NCBI GenBank assembly: GCA_905250075.1
Contig: CAJNOP010000025.1
Location: 2,046,318-2,110,317, forward strand
Direction: 5' to 3'
Length of the DNA: 64,000 bases
From: Rotaria sp. Silwood1
Taxonomy: Eukaryota; Rotifera; Eurotatoria; Philodinida; Philodinidae
Numbering within the stretch: position 1 is the stretch's first letter; each line of letters begins with the position of its first letter. A program made the position numbers and the translations under genes. The notes under the pieces are model-generated. The model did not search any database. It saw only the letters and a list, made by a program, of their open reading frames with translations, and had not been told where the DNA came from. Of the stretch, positions 47,737 to 60,405 are shown piece after piece.

Positions 47737-48797
47737 GCCCTAGTTCATTTTTAACAAACTTTAAAAATAGTCATCCATTTAAATTAAAAGGGAGAAAAGA
47801 AAGGAAGAAAATCAACAATAGTCAATAGCAATCAAAATCTGTTAGATAGTAATATTTGATGTTGTTACATTGTAATACATTGATGGACACTTTGCGAAAT
47901 AGGTACAATATTTCTACCTAGTTAATCGTATGAAAATTTTGACATCATTTCACGTGTCAGCTCTTTGCATTTTCTTTTTTGTTAAAAAATCGTTACTCGA
48001 TTGTTCCATAATTTTTGTGTATGAAATTGATTCGACTTTTTTCGACACCTCAAGTAATGACATTCATCTTGACTCATCTTACTGGGATTTCCCTACATTC
48101 TAGTTGTCAGCCTCTAAGAAAATTTCTCCCCAAACTCTTATATTTCTTTTCTCTGGGAAATTTCCCGTTGTCTTATTGTGACCGATTAGGGAATGAGTCA
48201 CTCATGTATCATATATAAGAAAGGGTTAGAAAACCAGAGAACTGTAGTATTATTCTTTCGTTCTGCGACGTTTTGTTTCTTTCTCTAGTACACATAACAT
48301 TTATCAGTTGTGTCTCAGCTGTTTTTCCTCTTTGGCACCAACGACTGAGAGAAGATTCAGAATAGGAAAAGAGAAAAGGCGAGTGTAGCAGCGAACTTTT
48401 AACCGTAGTCGGCAACTCAAAATCGACTCTTTGGTCAAAAAAATCCTAGAAAAAGTAACTTTGAGTGGATGTTAGCATAACGGAGCTTGTCGACGATGTG
48501 TAGACACTAATATATAACTAGTGTTGAGTTTAGACAATCTTGTTAGTTGTGTTTCTATTACTTCGTCGCTTTTTCTTTTCCTTCGACCATGCTATCCATC
48601 TGGTGTGTGGTTTTTTCCACGAGACGTAAAAAAATGGTTTCATATATTCTTCTACTATTTTTCACTTCTACATTATGTAGTATCGTCTTATAGAAGTTGT
48701 ATGCATTGTAGACATAGCTGACTAATCGATCTCAGTAAAAATGTATATTAATTGATATTATATTACTATTTTATAGACAGTGATTTTTCTTTATCAA
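47737..48797. other. Upstream region of the death-effector-domain gene
   Basis: No gene recognised. A possible 5' UTR lies near 48520-48797, with a TTTTATAGACAG acceptor-like sequence 20 bp before the ATG. Confidence 0.35.
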
Positions 48798-49517
48798 ATG
48801 AGTGGAGATTTTGATTTTCGGGCATTGCTGCTCAAAATACAGGATCTACTATCCGACAACGATCGACATCGTTTTCTTTTTCTTCTTGGTGAAGATGTTC
48901 CCAGATATTTGCGCGATGATTCTTCACTTAGTGGAACACTTCGTGTGCTGGAATCTCTTTTCGAAAAGGCAATAATCAGCGATCAAGATTGTGATTATCT
49001 TATTAAAGCATTCACGAAAATACATTGTAATGATGCTGCAAAACGGCTTCAAGGTTTGTTTCTTCTGTTTCTTATCAAGACTTACATTTAACGAGCTCTT
49101 TATGTTATCACTTTTTCAGAATATCAGCTAGCATTGAAACATTTTAGTCAAAGAAGTTGCTCACTTCAAGATATTCTTTTATTCGACAACGACGATGAGG
49201 ATAAGATGACTTCGTCTAGTTTGTATCAATAGGCTATACTTTGTTTATGATCAAAAATTCTCTTTCAGGATTGATGCATATCCCATCTGATCCAAATTTG
49301 ACTGTCGATTGTTCGACCTCCTGTACAGATCTAAATCTCGATAAAAAACTGCCAAGTTCATCACTACCTGTGCATAGCGAAATGAAAGAGCACATTCATG
49401 AATCTCGATGGACTCATCAAATATACAAACGACAATTGAACACTCGTGAATGGATTCTAATTATCAGCAGTATTCTGATTCTCTTGAGTTTTCCATTAGC
49501 GCTTTATCTCTCGGCAA
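48798..49517 (+). CDS. Death effector domain plus transmembrane segment (exons 1-3)
   Basis: Exons 48798-49053, 49120-49218 and 49269-49517, all joined in phase 1. Residues 4-88 form a death effector domain: FRALLLKIQDLLSDNDRHRF, then LLGEDVPRYL, LRVLESLFEKAIIS and a last helix with CNDAAKRLQEY. This follows the FADD/caspase-8 pattern of hydrophobic helix 1, FL.....D.IP, AL.LF..L.EK, and a charged last helix, but lacks the exact RxDL motif. A polar linker with an acidic DNDDEDK stretch follows. One membrane helix (EWILIISSILILLSFPLALYL) has Lys/Arg on its N-terminal side and LNST sequons beyond, which predicts a cytosolic domain and an extracellular C-terminus. Death effector domains assemble signalling filaments by self-association. 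The frame ends in a GTAAGT donor, so more exons are required. Confidence 0.75.
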
Positions 49518-52500
49518 GTAAGTAGTATAAGAGGAAATCTGTTTCAGATGAGTCTCTAGATTTATATGCATTGAGATTGGATAACTTTCTTGATGTAAAT
49601 TGATAGCTGATTTGTCTTTAGTTGGGAAAATCTCCATTGTGATTATGATGAGAAACCATTCATAGCACTACAAAAAAATCATTATTTTTGAGCTATTTCG
49701 GTGAACACCCATTTATTCAAGGACGTCATGTAAATTTTTAATCCGATTGAACTTGAACACAGTCAATCACGAAAGAGAATAATCCAACCTCATTCTACTC
49801 TAAACACCTCTAACATTATAAATTATGTCGTATTATAGTAACTTTCTGAAACTAATAGAGTTGAATATCGATGCCACTCAAGTCTTATGCCACATGTCTA
49901 GTGTTGAAAGTGTAAGTTCCAAAAGAGATAAGTCTCAATGAATGAAATCTGTAAAATTAGACTTTCTATCGATGAACATTCGCTATCTAGTCATATTGTC
50001 ATGCATCAAGTCGCAATCAACTCTCTTCTCCTACTTTTTATGTCTTTCTGTGTTCATAGACGAATACAGTCAGTTGCAATGAAACACTGCACCTATGGTT
50101 TTGCTTTCCACTTCGACAAACTCTGCGAAAAGCTGTTGTGTCTTAAGTTAGAAAAGAAATCAATGTATTGGATCACATGTTTCGTCTTGTTATCGATAGA
50201 TAACTCTCCGAATGATTAACTTTCATTTTAAAAGGTAACGCTTATATAAGTACTAGAAAGATGAGAGATTCACATACTGTTAGGTGTGCATGTGCTTGAC
50301 TCAATAGCATGGGAGAGAGATGAATGAAATAAGTGCTGAGAACTCGGTTGAGAAAGTGAGTTGAATAAAGATCAGAACGTCGATTCTGATACTCAATGAT
50401 GTTTGGTTTCTCTGTCTGAGCACTAAACGATCCTTGCTGTGATAGATTTGAAAGTTATTTGATATCTTGATTGCATTCGTAGTCTTTAGAGGATTATAAT
50501 GTGTGAAACAAAGCTAAATTTTGCTTTATTACAATTAGCACTTAATATGACTTCACAAAAATATTTCTTAATAAGATTGGAGGTCGAACGAAGTCATTTG
50601 CTTTCAACTTCAAGTATTTCGGTATTTTTAAATATGACAAGACATCTTCATATTTTATTGAATAGAGACCAAAAAAAACCGATACATTTCTAAGAAAAGA
50701 TTATTTAGTACTCTATAAATAATTACAATGAAACTATCGTATACAGTATAATAGAAAAAGCTTAACAATAGCCATACACTTATTGACCTTTTGGAGTCGC
50801 TGATAAAATCGTTTGAGAGTAAAAAATCGACCAATTAAATGTGAGAAATCTAAAAAAATCTTAGAGAAAAAGCATTCTCGATAATTAAATACGTGATGTT
50901 AGGGAAAGTGTCTAAAAATAGGCTAATTTTCAAGAATTGTGCAGTACTTCGAGTAAACACTGGAAGCGAATATTGCCTAGTTTTTAAATACTCCTATTTG
51001 AGGTTTCATCCAAGAATATATTTGGAATTCAGACTTTCACGACTAATGTTGTATCTTAGTCACAAGCCACATCATAGTAGATATAGAGGAGCCTTAAGGA
51101 GACTTCTTTCCAGGGTTTGTCGAGAACAGTTCATCAGAAAAATTTGAAAGTTTCAGAATAGATAGTTCTCAATGAGTAGAGCAATAGTTATCATAAACTC
51201 AGAATTCTCATGTGCTTTTCTCAAGAATATATAGGGGTCACAAGAGTCAAAAAAGGGTCCCCTAATCACCCTCATTTCTCTGAGAGAGTATGTTTATTTG
51301 AGGTGAAAGTTTTTTGCAGATACATGACGCTGTTTAGGAGGGCTACTTTTTCTTGTTTTCTTCCTATCTCGTATCGTTCGAATAAAAAAGCTCAAATACG
51401 AAGATCAACCTAAAGAGCGCATAGTTTTTTGAATGGTACTTGGCTCATGAGACCTGCCAAACCTCAGCGGTACAAAATTTTTCAAAATCGAAAAAAATAG
51501 GCACGCTAAAGTGTCTCTAATATCTACATAAAAATTATCAGCCTTATCGTATACACTGTGCTTGAGAAATGAGTGTGATTCTGAAGATTTCTTCTGAAAA
51601 ACTTGATTTCTAGAAAAGCACGAAAGAAAGAAAAAATCGTGCTGTGTCCCTACGACAATCGGTTTATCTTTGCGATCTTATTTTTGCTTTAGAGCTATAT
51701 TTGAATTCTCAAAATGCCACCAGTAGATGGTGGGCACTTGCAAGCACATATAGAGCAGATAAAACAAAAAATGAAAAATTTGAACATTTTGGAGTCGAAA
51801 AGGGGAGGAATTCTTAAGCCTCTGCTATTTGGAAAATAATTTTCACACGAAAAAAAAACCCGAAATCATTTCTAGCCATCTCTCATACAACTATCGTGAA
51901 CATTTCTAACATATGATTAATCAGAAATAGGAATAGTGTATTGTGACAGAAATAGACTTTACAAATGAGTCATGCCAGTTTTAAATTCAGTTGATTGCTT
52001 GAAAATAGACTGATAGAATAGTTCATGACTACATTAAAATATCCAGCTTATACAACATAATAGTGCAATACTAACAATGAGACACAACAATAAAAATGAG
52101 AAAGAATTCTGGCTATGAAAATCAAAATAGTTTATTCATCAGACTATAAATGGTACATTCTTTGGGGTAAGCTAATATAGAAAATCTGTATTCGGCAAGT
52201 GTTATTTTTTTTAGTGAGTACTAACTGTAAGGAAAATTCCTGGTTGCCGATACAAGTTTATACTCACTCATTTGAAATAAGTTCTACAAAACCAAGTATT
52301 TAGAGAATATTTATTTAATTCTGATGAAAAGAACTCTATCCAAGTTTCGAGTAACACCGAATTCCTTTTAATACTGTTCATTTTTCTGATGGAAGAGCTA
52401 AAAGATAAAGTCGTTTTACAATTTTTGTGGTCATGATCTTATTGTAGCCAAGATTATTTATACTACAATAAAGTTTGATTGATAATCTAATGCACATAAA

Positions 52501-55500
52501 CAGCCCCCAGCAACAGTCGTTGCGTCTTTTCAACTCAAATAGTGTTTATCTCAGAACAAGACCTATATAGGGTGTATAGGTCGTATAAGGAGTCATACAT
52601 GTTAAACTTGAAACATGAATCCAATTCAAGTTTCAACTTTCAGTTCAATTTTCAACTACATCAGCAGACATATGTGTGTTTGGAATACAAACGATTAACA
52701 CAACAATAAGAGTATATTTAATAGGAATCTAATGTTAATTTTGACTTCTACACAGATTCAGATATATGATATTTCATAAGTTTCGAGCACACTTATATTT
52801 TTTCTGTATTTTTCAAGTATACTAAGTAGAACAGACAGAAGATGCGTTTAAATTTAACATCTAAGTTATGATTTAAAATTTATTCTACTCAACTGATAAC
52901 GTTATTAAGAAGATACTGGATCAGTATAGTTATTGCACTAATTTTATCGACGTTGTTTTTCCCTTTTTTCATTTTATTTCTTATCTTAACCATGTAAAAA
53001 GTGCCACGTCTAAACTTTTTTTAGCTTTAAACTCCATAAAAGCATTAAGATAAAAATGGCTCAAAGCGACTGTACGTTTTTATATTTTGTTATTCTAACA
53101 AAAAAATCCCATAAATAAATTTAATTGTGTTCTAATAACACATATACGTAATATGAAGGTCGATTGAGTATAATCAATCTTGGATGATCGTTCAGACGTT
53201 CCAAATATATAATTTCTATAAATATTCACCTTTGTATAATGGAAAAATATTGACAAAACTTAAAATGGTTTGCAGCCAGTGAAACAATCTTTACATATAT
53301 GTTGTTTTCCCAGAATTTGCCGTAGTTAGATGAGCTTCTTATCAATTGAAAAATTTTTATCTTATGTTCTTTCATCTTAGTAAATGTTCGATTCTTGAAT
53401 TGGGTGTATCTGTAGATAAACCAATCGCACATTCCATAAATTTGAGTTGCTTGAAGTACCTTCTAGATGAATTCTTATAAGAATTCAATCTTATTACCAT
53501 CTTCTAACAAAAGGCTTATTAGTTTAAACTTGATCCAGGAGAGTCTACATTAAATTTGAAATTGTTTTGGGCTTTAAATTTGATGTGCGTTCTTTCAAAT
53601 TAATATCAAAGTAATAAATCATTTATTACCAGATGGTAACAGCCCCATCAGATAAGTCTCCTGAAAAATGCATTAAAATTTTGTTACAAAGGCATTCCAA
53701 CGATTTCTTAAACAAGTCAAAATGTGTAAAGTTTTTTCAAGATTTATGTATTTCTATCTGTTTTCATCGTGATTTTCACGAGCAGTACCATTTTGAAAGG
53801 CTAAAACGCGTATTTTCTGTATTACTTTTGTCTCTTTCTTCTCTTGCATGTACTTTAGAATCGTACTCTCGATGTACCCTCCTCTCGTACGTTGTATTAA
53901 CCATAATTGTAACCTAACCTTTGCTTTTCTCTGACTTTGCTCTTAAACTCATATTTTTCTGTTATTGTGTTTACTGTATTTTTCAAGGTCCTTCTATGCT
54001 AAGATATAGTATATGAGGAGAGGGAAAAATACGGCACAGTACGATTTTACTTACACTAGTAAAGTATTAGGCTAATAGTTCTTGAGCTGTGCCTATTACA
54101 CCTAAAATCGTCACAGCAATATCAATCTGGTTTTTCTTTTTCACGCTTTACTCCGTGAAATCCAGCACAGAATAAATGATATCGATAAAACATTAAAAAG
54201 TGTTCAAACCATAATGTTTAGTCAGAATTATCAACGTTTTTCATAGTATAATACGTAGATGATGTATATGCTAAATGATAGCAACATTGTAACATATAGA
54301 TTAAGACGTTTTTGAACAGTTTTTAGTCTATTCAAGTAACAATGTACAACCAAAAGTATGAGAATTAGTGATGAAGTTTCATCTATCAGATGCTAATGTA
54401 TGTAACATTTCAATGTTCAATGTCTCGAATGTGATCTTCCACGAATAGAATTGATTGCTTTTGTCTAGCTAATGGTTCCATGGTGAAGAACACTGAATAC
54501 CATAAGAACCAGCTCCTCGAGCTCTATTGACTAGAATAACTCTCGATTGAATCTGCAATTAACACTTCGGACAGTTCACTCGTTAGAAGAATAAAAAATC
54601 ATTTTTTAAAAATTATAAAAAACCACAGCATTGTTAAAGAAGCCCGATTACTTTTTTCTTTTATTTATGTAAAAGTTGATGCCTTTTTCTATCAGTTATT
54701 CGATTAACGCGTCCATATATTTGTTTTCTCAAAGTTCAAAATGTGATTCAGACCTGTGTGGGGTGTGTGTATGCTGAGTGCGTTAAGAGAAGAGCCACAC
54801 CTGCAGTTTCAATTCCCAGCATGAAAAATCTAAATGGATGCGTTAAATCGTGAACTCATTTGATTGATCCAGTCTTCATTACGATGAATCTCATTCTTTC
54901 AATATTTTAAAATCTTCAGGAATACCTGTCCATATCACTATACATTTGTTAGCAAACATAGAAACACAGCCACAAACTCGTTTCATTTCTTACGACCTTC
55001 CATACAGTCGAAGAAAAGTTGTCCTTAGTAGACGATGCCGGTTTCCAAAGATCTGCGTGAATGTCTGTTAATTTTAGTCAATATCACATGCATGCAAAGC
55101 TTCTAACGATTTTGCCTAGATCCTATTGGTGTCTTTCTTGGGAGACCTTGACATAACTTCCCCTGAACCTAACATAGGTGGCGGAACGTGGAGGTTGGGT
55201 GAGGTACAAGCCTTACCCGATTAAGTTTTTGAGGCTTGTTCGCACTAAGTTTCCTCTTTGCTTGGCTAGACAAATATTCATTTATTGAAATGATCAGAAC
55301 TTTTCACGTGTTGTTTTATATACTGTGATGAAGAAAATGGAAAAGTGAGATGAGAGTAAAGCTCACTATCAACAGTGATCTAATTTTTAGAGACATATTT
55401 TATTTTATTCACATAGAGTGATACGTGAACTATACCAATCACAGACTTATGCGTTCAAAGCAACTAAACTGGCTACATCCGATCTGAGCGCTCATCTTTT

Positions 55501-56073
55501 CTTTTATGATATTATAGTTCAAAACAGTTTACTACTTGAGCTACGCTCGGTTTAATGCCAAAGCAATACGCTACGGCCTTTTAGATAATATATAAACTTT
55601 TGTTGAACCTTACCCCATTCGGAAATGTTCCGCCGTCCCTGAAACCTAATATAATCTCGTTTGCATCTCCTATTCGAGTATTGGCAAGATTCTTTGAAAG
55701 ATTTGCAGTCATTGTGTAGAAAATCATGTGATTAAGCGCTTTGTTGCTCCATCCAAAAACATCTTGAAACCTGCATACTAGATGTTTAGATTGTTCCGAA
55801 ATTCACACCAATTACGATGCACATTTGTTTGTCAAGGATGCGAAACCCACATTCATGAGGTCCTCCTAACAGGACCCAGATAGGCCATTTTCAGCACGTT
55901 TACAGTGTCGGAGTGTAACAGAATTCATCATTTTATTATTTAAATCCATGTCTGAAGTTCATAGAAATTTGTCCAGGGCATAGCCTTGTTGATACAGTTT
56001 CTGAAAATGGCAAAAAGATTCTGCATTTACGATTGCGAATAAAATTCTCAGATTCCTATATTTTTCTATTTAG
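49518..56073 (+). other. Putative 6.6-kb intron, repeat-bearing
   Basis: It starts GTAAGTAGT and ends TTTTTCTATTTAG. It contains no convincing gene. Included are a hAT-like MITE at 55173-55641 and a worn telomere-like hairpin at 54751-54806 (CTGTGTGGGGTGTGTG ... GCCACACC). Small open frames at 49938-50219, 50893-51147 and 53633-53917 have no recognisable motif. If the intron call is wrong, this is simply intergenic. Confidence 0.45.
55173..55641. mobile_element. 469-bp hAT-like MITE
   Basis: Ends CATAGGTGGCGGAACG and (reversed right end) CAGGGACGGCGGAACA are inverted repeats, continuing to GGTGAGGT/GGTAAGGT. Flanks GAACCTAA (55165-55172) and AAACCTAA (55642-55649) are an 8-bp target duplication with one mismatch. 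No coding capacity. Confidence 0.75.
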
Positions 56074-56169
56074 AGCAGTTGAACAGCACCATTGTCAATG
56101 AACGAAGAAAGTTTAATCAAACAACTCAAGATTTGAACAATCAACTTGCCCGTTGTCTAAGAGAGAAAA
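56074..56169 (+). CDS. Coiled-coil exon, likely exon 4 of the death-effector-domain gene
   Basis: A 96-bp exon between TTTAG and GTAAGA encodes QLNSTIVNERRKFNQTTQDL and then NNQLARCLREK, a short heptad-like helix with NST and NQT glycosylation sequons. Entry and exit are both phase 1, matching the open donor at 49517 and the acceptor at 60405. The distance to both neighbours is several kilobases, so membership is inferred from phase and topology. Confidence 0.55.
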
Positions 56170-57615
56170 GTAAGATAAATATTATGCTGGTTTGAGTCAT
56201 TGTATGAGAATCACAAGCTATCTTGCAGAATCGAAAATCTCAGATCTATCTGAACACTATCTGAACACCTTCTCATTGTCTCACCTGCTTCCTTTCTAGG
56301 CAGAAAAATAAGTCTTCAGACTTTCGAGTTTTTTCAAAATAACGGGGCAGGTTCGCATACTAAATTGATCGAAATAGTTCTAACAGTTGACATTTAGAAA
56401 AAAATTTAAAGATCAAATCATATGCAATGCGTGCAAATTTATTTTGTTTCCTCGAATAAATCATTCTAATTACAAGGTGACTGGACATTTGACTGAAATA
56501 GTCTTTCTTCTGTTGAAATATAAAACGAAGGGATATATTTCATTTATCATTTTAAGAGAGCTGAACGAGTAAAAGAGATGAATGTAAGTTTGAAGTCTAT
56601 AGCTTCTACTCTTTACATTTTAGGATAAGTAAAAAATTGAAAAAGTCACACGAATTTATGCGATGTCAAGTTTTGGATGGATGTAAGTGTGTGGATGTAC
56701 CAACACCCATATCTACACACCCACTCACACCCAGCTATCTATTTCGACTATGCTTCTTTTCGACAATGTTTGTTTTGACGTCAGTTTCGGCGATCTCACT
56801 TTTTTGTGACTTCGTTTTCGGTGATGAACATTACATTGAAACTGAAGAGTTGACTTCGGCAGCAGAAATAGGGTCACTGAAAAGAGCCAAATCAACAGTA
56901 ATGCTATCGGTCTCATCATCGCATTGTAAGAATATTTGCACTGCGTTAAACAAAAAGCTGATCAACAGACATCCTAGTAACTGTGATTTAGTTGGCAAAT
57001 GTTGGTGTTCGTTGACTATTTGGATGTTCCGTGCTCTTTATGAATAACATTCGCATTTGACAACTGACGTGAGATGGGAGACATATTAGGTGATTTGATC
57101 TGATAATAAGTCGTATTAAAGATTTCGTACAGTCTTTGAAACAAAAGAATTCAAGTAATTAAGAATTTTTCTGATTTCAAAAAAAGATGAGTTGCCAATG
57201 GCAAAGAATTTATATATTCAAGTCTAGTTTATAATGCTTCCAATACTATTATAGTTTATTCGAAAGAGAAATAGTCTACTTCATTTGTTTTGTGTCACAA
57301 CAAATAGATGTGAATACATTATATATGACAAGTAACTACCGAGCATGTTATTATCTCTTTGCGTGACAAGCTTTTGGTTTGTATTTCTTTTTTTCTGTTC
57401 TAAATTGAATATAATAATGTTCTCAGCAATTTTCATAAAGACTTGGTCTTTATCTGGAAAAACAAAGGTTTTTGAGTCTACGATCCATAGCATAGGACAA
57501 GTTTGACATTAAAATATTGGATAAATCATGTTTCGATCGGAATCAGGAATAGAATAGTCAACAGAACACGATTTGCAATAAAAAAGAATCACACCATAAT
57601 CTACTTGATTTCAAT

Positions 57616-57715
57616 NNNNNNNNNNNNNNNNNNNNNNNNNNNNNNNNNNNNNNNNNNNNNNNNNNNNNNNNNNNNNNNNNNNNNNNNNNNNNNNNNNNNN
57701 NNNNNNNNNNNNNNN
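57616..57715. other. Assembly gap (100 N)
   Basis: A run of exactly 100 undetermined bases. Confidence 0.99.
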
Positions 57716-57959
57716 CTGCGACAAAAATTAAGAGATCCGACAGGATCCGGTCGGATTCAAATCAACATTCTATACCTATTCTATTTACTATTGATCATCA
57801 ATTTTCATGTATACTGAATCATTAAACTTATGACAACAAGCCAAAAACTGGAGTCTACCCTTGTTATTCCCTTATCAAGTAACAAATACAAGAAAAGAAA
57901 CCGATATATTATTAAAACGAACCCATTACAATACGAATAAATATTTATTCTTAATATAA

Positions 57960-58710
57960 TAATAGTTGCCGCCCATTCACACCATCAAATGACCTAAATA
58001 TAATAAAACACATATTTTTTTTTAATAGTAATACTTACTATTCATTTATAGTATCAGAGAACCTAAATAAAATAAAAAAAGAAATATCTACTTTTGAAAA
58101 TAAATCTTTACGTTGCTTTACACCATTAGACGACCTAAATAAAAAAAGAAAAATATTTATTTATAACAACAACACTTACAATTGACTGAGACAATTAGAT
58201 GATCTAAATAAAATAAAAAAGAATTATTTATTTTTCAAAATCATACTTACCCTTATTTAGACCATTCGACGACCTAAATAAAAGACAGGGAAATATTTAT
58301 AATAATGATACTTACCGTGGACTTAGATCATCAGATGACCTAAAAAAAATAAAACAAGAAACATTTATTTTTAAAAATAATACTTACATTTGACCTAGAG
58401 CGTCAGATGACCTAAATAGAATAAAAAAAAAAGAAATATTTATTTCTAATAAAAGTACTTACAATGGATTTAGACCAATAGATGTATTAGATGACGTAAA
58501 TACGATAAAAAAGAAATATGCATTTCTAATAATAATGCTTACCTTTGATTTAGACCATTAGATGATCTTAACAAAATAAAAAAAGAAATACTTATTTTTG
58601 GTAATAGTATTTACCATTCATTTATGCTATCAGAGAACCTAAATAACATGAAAAAAGACATTTTTATCTTAATCATAACGTTTATGTTTGATTTAGAGCA
58701 TGAGGCGATA
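57960..58710 (-). repeat. Tandem array of about ten 72-bp units with microexon-like structure
   Basis: Read on the minus strand, each unit is a TTTTATTTAG acceptor-like sequence, a block of 23-24 nt (one of 33), then a GTAAGTATTATTA-type donor, with about 47-51 bp of A/T-rich sequence to the next acceptor. The blocks vary but keep a reading frame, encoding SSNGLNQ, SSDDLSP, SSDALGQ, SSNCLSQ or FSDTINE plus one split codon, so 24-nt blocks would keep frame if spliced together. Two blocks are 23 nt and one acceptor (near 58495) is mutated. It can also be described as a simple minisatellite. A minus-strand frame with a hydrophobic start (MPMTFISFYFVSSLL, ATG near 59012) lies upstream. Confidence 0.6.
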
Positions 58711-60405
58711 TATATATATAGGAAATTATTTATTATATAAATTAATAGTTACTTTTGAAATTCGTTGGAAAATCGCTGATTAATCGCAGAAAGTGCAGTA
58801 ATTTTGATGGCATCGGTAATATAGAGAAAAAAGACTTAGTATCAATATATTGAAAATAAAGAGCGATAAGCAGAAAGCGAGTACGACAAGGTAGAATAAA
58901 ATCATAGAAAAAGGACATATGAATAACAAAAAACGTTGCTACCAAGAAAGCCAGTTAAAAGAGAAGAGACGAAATAGAACGATATGAATGTCATTGGCAT
59001 TTTATTTTAAAAAAGTCAATGTTAGTAAAGGAATACATGACACTCCTATTATCTTCACTTAATAGGAATCAGCCATTTCTCGAAAAAAAAAAGTTGGTTC
59101 AATTTTTTTTTATATGAGAAACTTTGGAAAAGACTCAATTTTCTCAGTGGTTTCTCTCTTGAAGACGAGAAAATAATTACAATTCTATATGATCTTTACA
59201 AAATGTTAAAGCATATTTAACAGTTACTTTCATCAAAATATCCGACGACTAACTTGTCGGAAACGGAGGGAACCGACTGGATTTCGATAACTGAATCCCA
59301 TAGGATCTGTCCTTCGGATTTCATCGGAATCGGATAATCGGAATACGTCGGAAATTATAGAAATCGATTGAGATCCGACAGAATCCCATGGCTCACCTTT
59401 GACCTGGGTACTATTGTTGAGAGATAATTTTGTTTTTCTCGAAAATCTATAAGGATCTAATGGTATCTATTAGGTAAGTCAGTTCCAGATCATCAACGTT
59501 AGCAATTGCGGCTAATAGGTAGAAAGATCGATAAGGAGAAAAACAAGAGCACTCTCAAAGTCATCCGATTCTGAAACACCTAGAGGAACGGATTTTCAAT
59601 GTGGCGGTATCAATTGTCTGTACTGCGTGGATACGAAGATCTGAAACCAATCATCAGATGGCATCAGCGACTTTTGCAACAGTAATCAGATGTGTACTAC
59701 CGAGTGTTTGGTCATTAGAAATCTTAAATAAAAATGAAGCCATGGAAAAGATACAATTTTTTGGGAGATATCACAAATTGTGTTTTCGATAAACTATTTC
59801 CACTAATAGATGTCGCTTTGATGCGTTTTATTAGTTTTCAGAAAGCTGGTTAAGTTGACGAAAAAACAGAAGAAAAGTCCTTTTGCAATCTGTGGCGGCA
59901 TAAAAGCCATAATAGGCATAACGGACATAAAAAGTACAATAGACGTCAGGTGCTTCAAATGTGGCTGCGTTCCTGTGAGCCCTCGCTTAGATGACGCATG
60001 TATGTGTTTTGCGTGGGCCCATGTTTACACGCTGTGTGCAATAAAAAATTGATTTTTTTTCGAAAAAGGAAGTTGATTTCCTGGAAATTAGCTTACTTTT
60101 TTGGAAACTCCTTTTGTCTTCTGGGATGTTTTTTGTTTTTCAGGAAACTAGTTTCCTGGAAAGACTTATAGAGCATAATATGGCGACGTAGTGTTGAAGT
60201 CAAATGAAGTATCATTGAAGTATTTTTCACAAAAGTAAATATTTCAAAGTTAGTAAAATATAAAGTTCTGTTCATCTTCCCCACGTTAGGAATTTGTCAT
60301 TTTTGAAAAGCAAATTCGGCTGCGAAGGGCAGCATCAGTATGGACTATTTCCAAAGAACAATTTTTTGGTGTGTAAGCTAGTCTTTGACTGTATATTGTG
60401 AATAG

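Larger units (their letters stand above)
56170..60405 (+). other. Putative 4.2-kb intron with repeats and a gap
   Basis: It holds a worn telomere-like hairpin (56676-56733), an unrecognised plus-strand frame that runs through it (56637-57047, including GDEHYIETEELTSAAEIGSL), a 100-N gap, the minus-strand array at 57960-58710, and TCGGA-rich repeats at 57730-57760 and 59230-59400. The TCGGA repeats share GAGATCCGACAG on both sides of the array, which suggests the array lies inside a larger element. Confidence 0.4.

Noticed and set aside
47332..47828. Several Gly/Val- or His/Pro-rich frames on both strands
   Set aside because: They cross the telomere-like block and the run of N and have no independent support.
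53633..53917. 94-codon plus frame
   Set aside because: No motif or homology I recognise; inside the putative long intron.
56637..57047. 136-codon plus frame including GDEHYIETEELTSAAE
   Set aside because: Its first third is a worn telomere-like hairpin; the rest has plausible composition but no recognisable family or splice sites, so I did not call a gene.
57960..58710. CRISPR-like array
   Set aside because: The regular spacing is of an imperfect 72-bp unit in a eukaryotic genome with no constant repeat and unique spacer structure and no cas genes.
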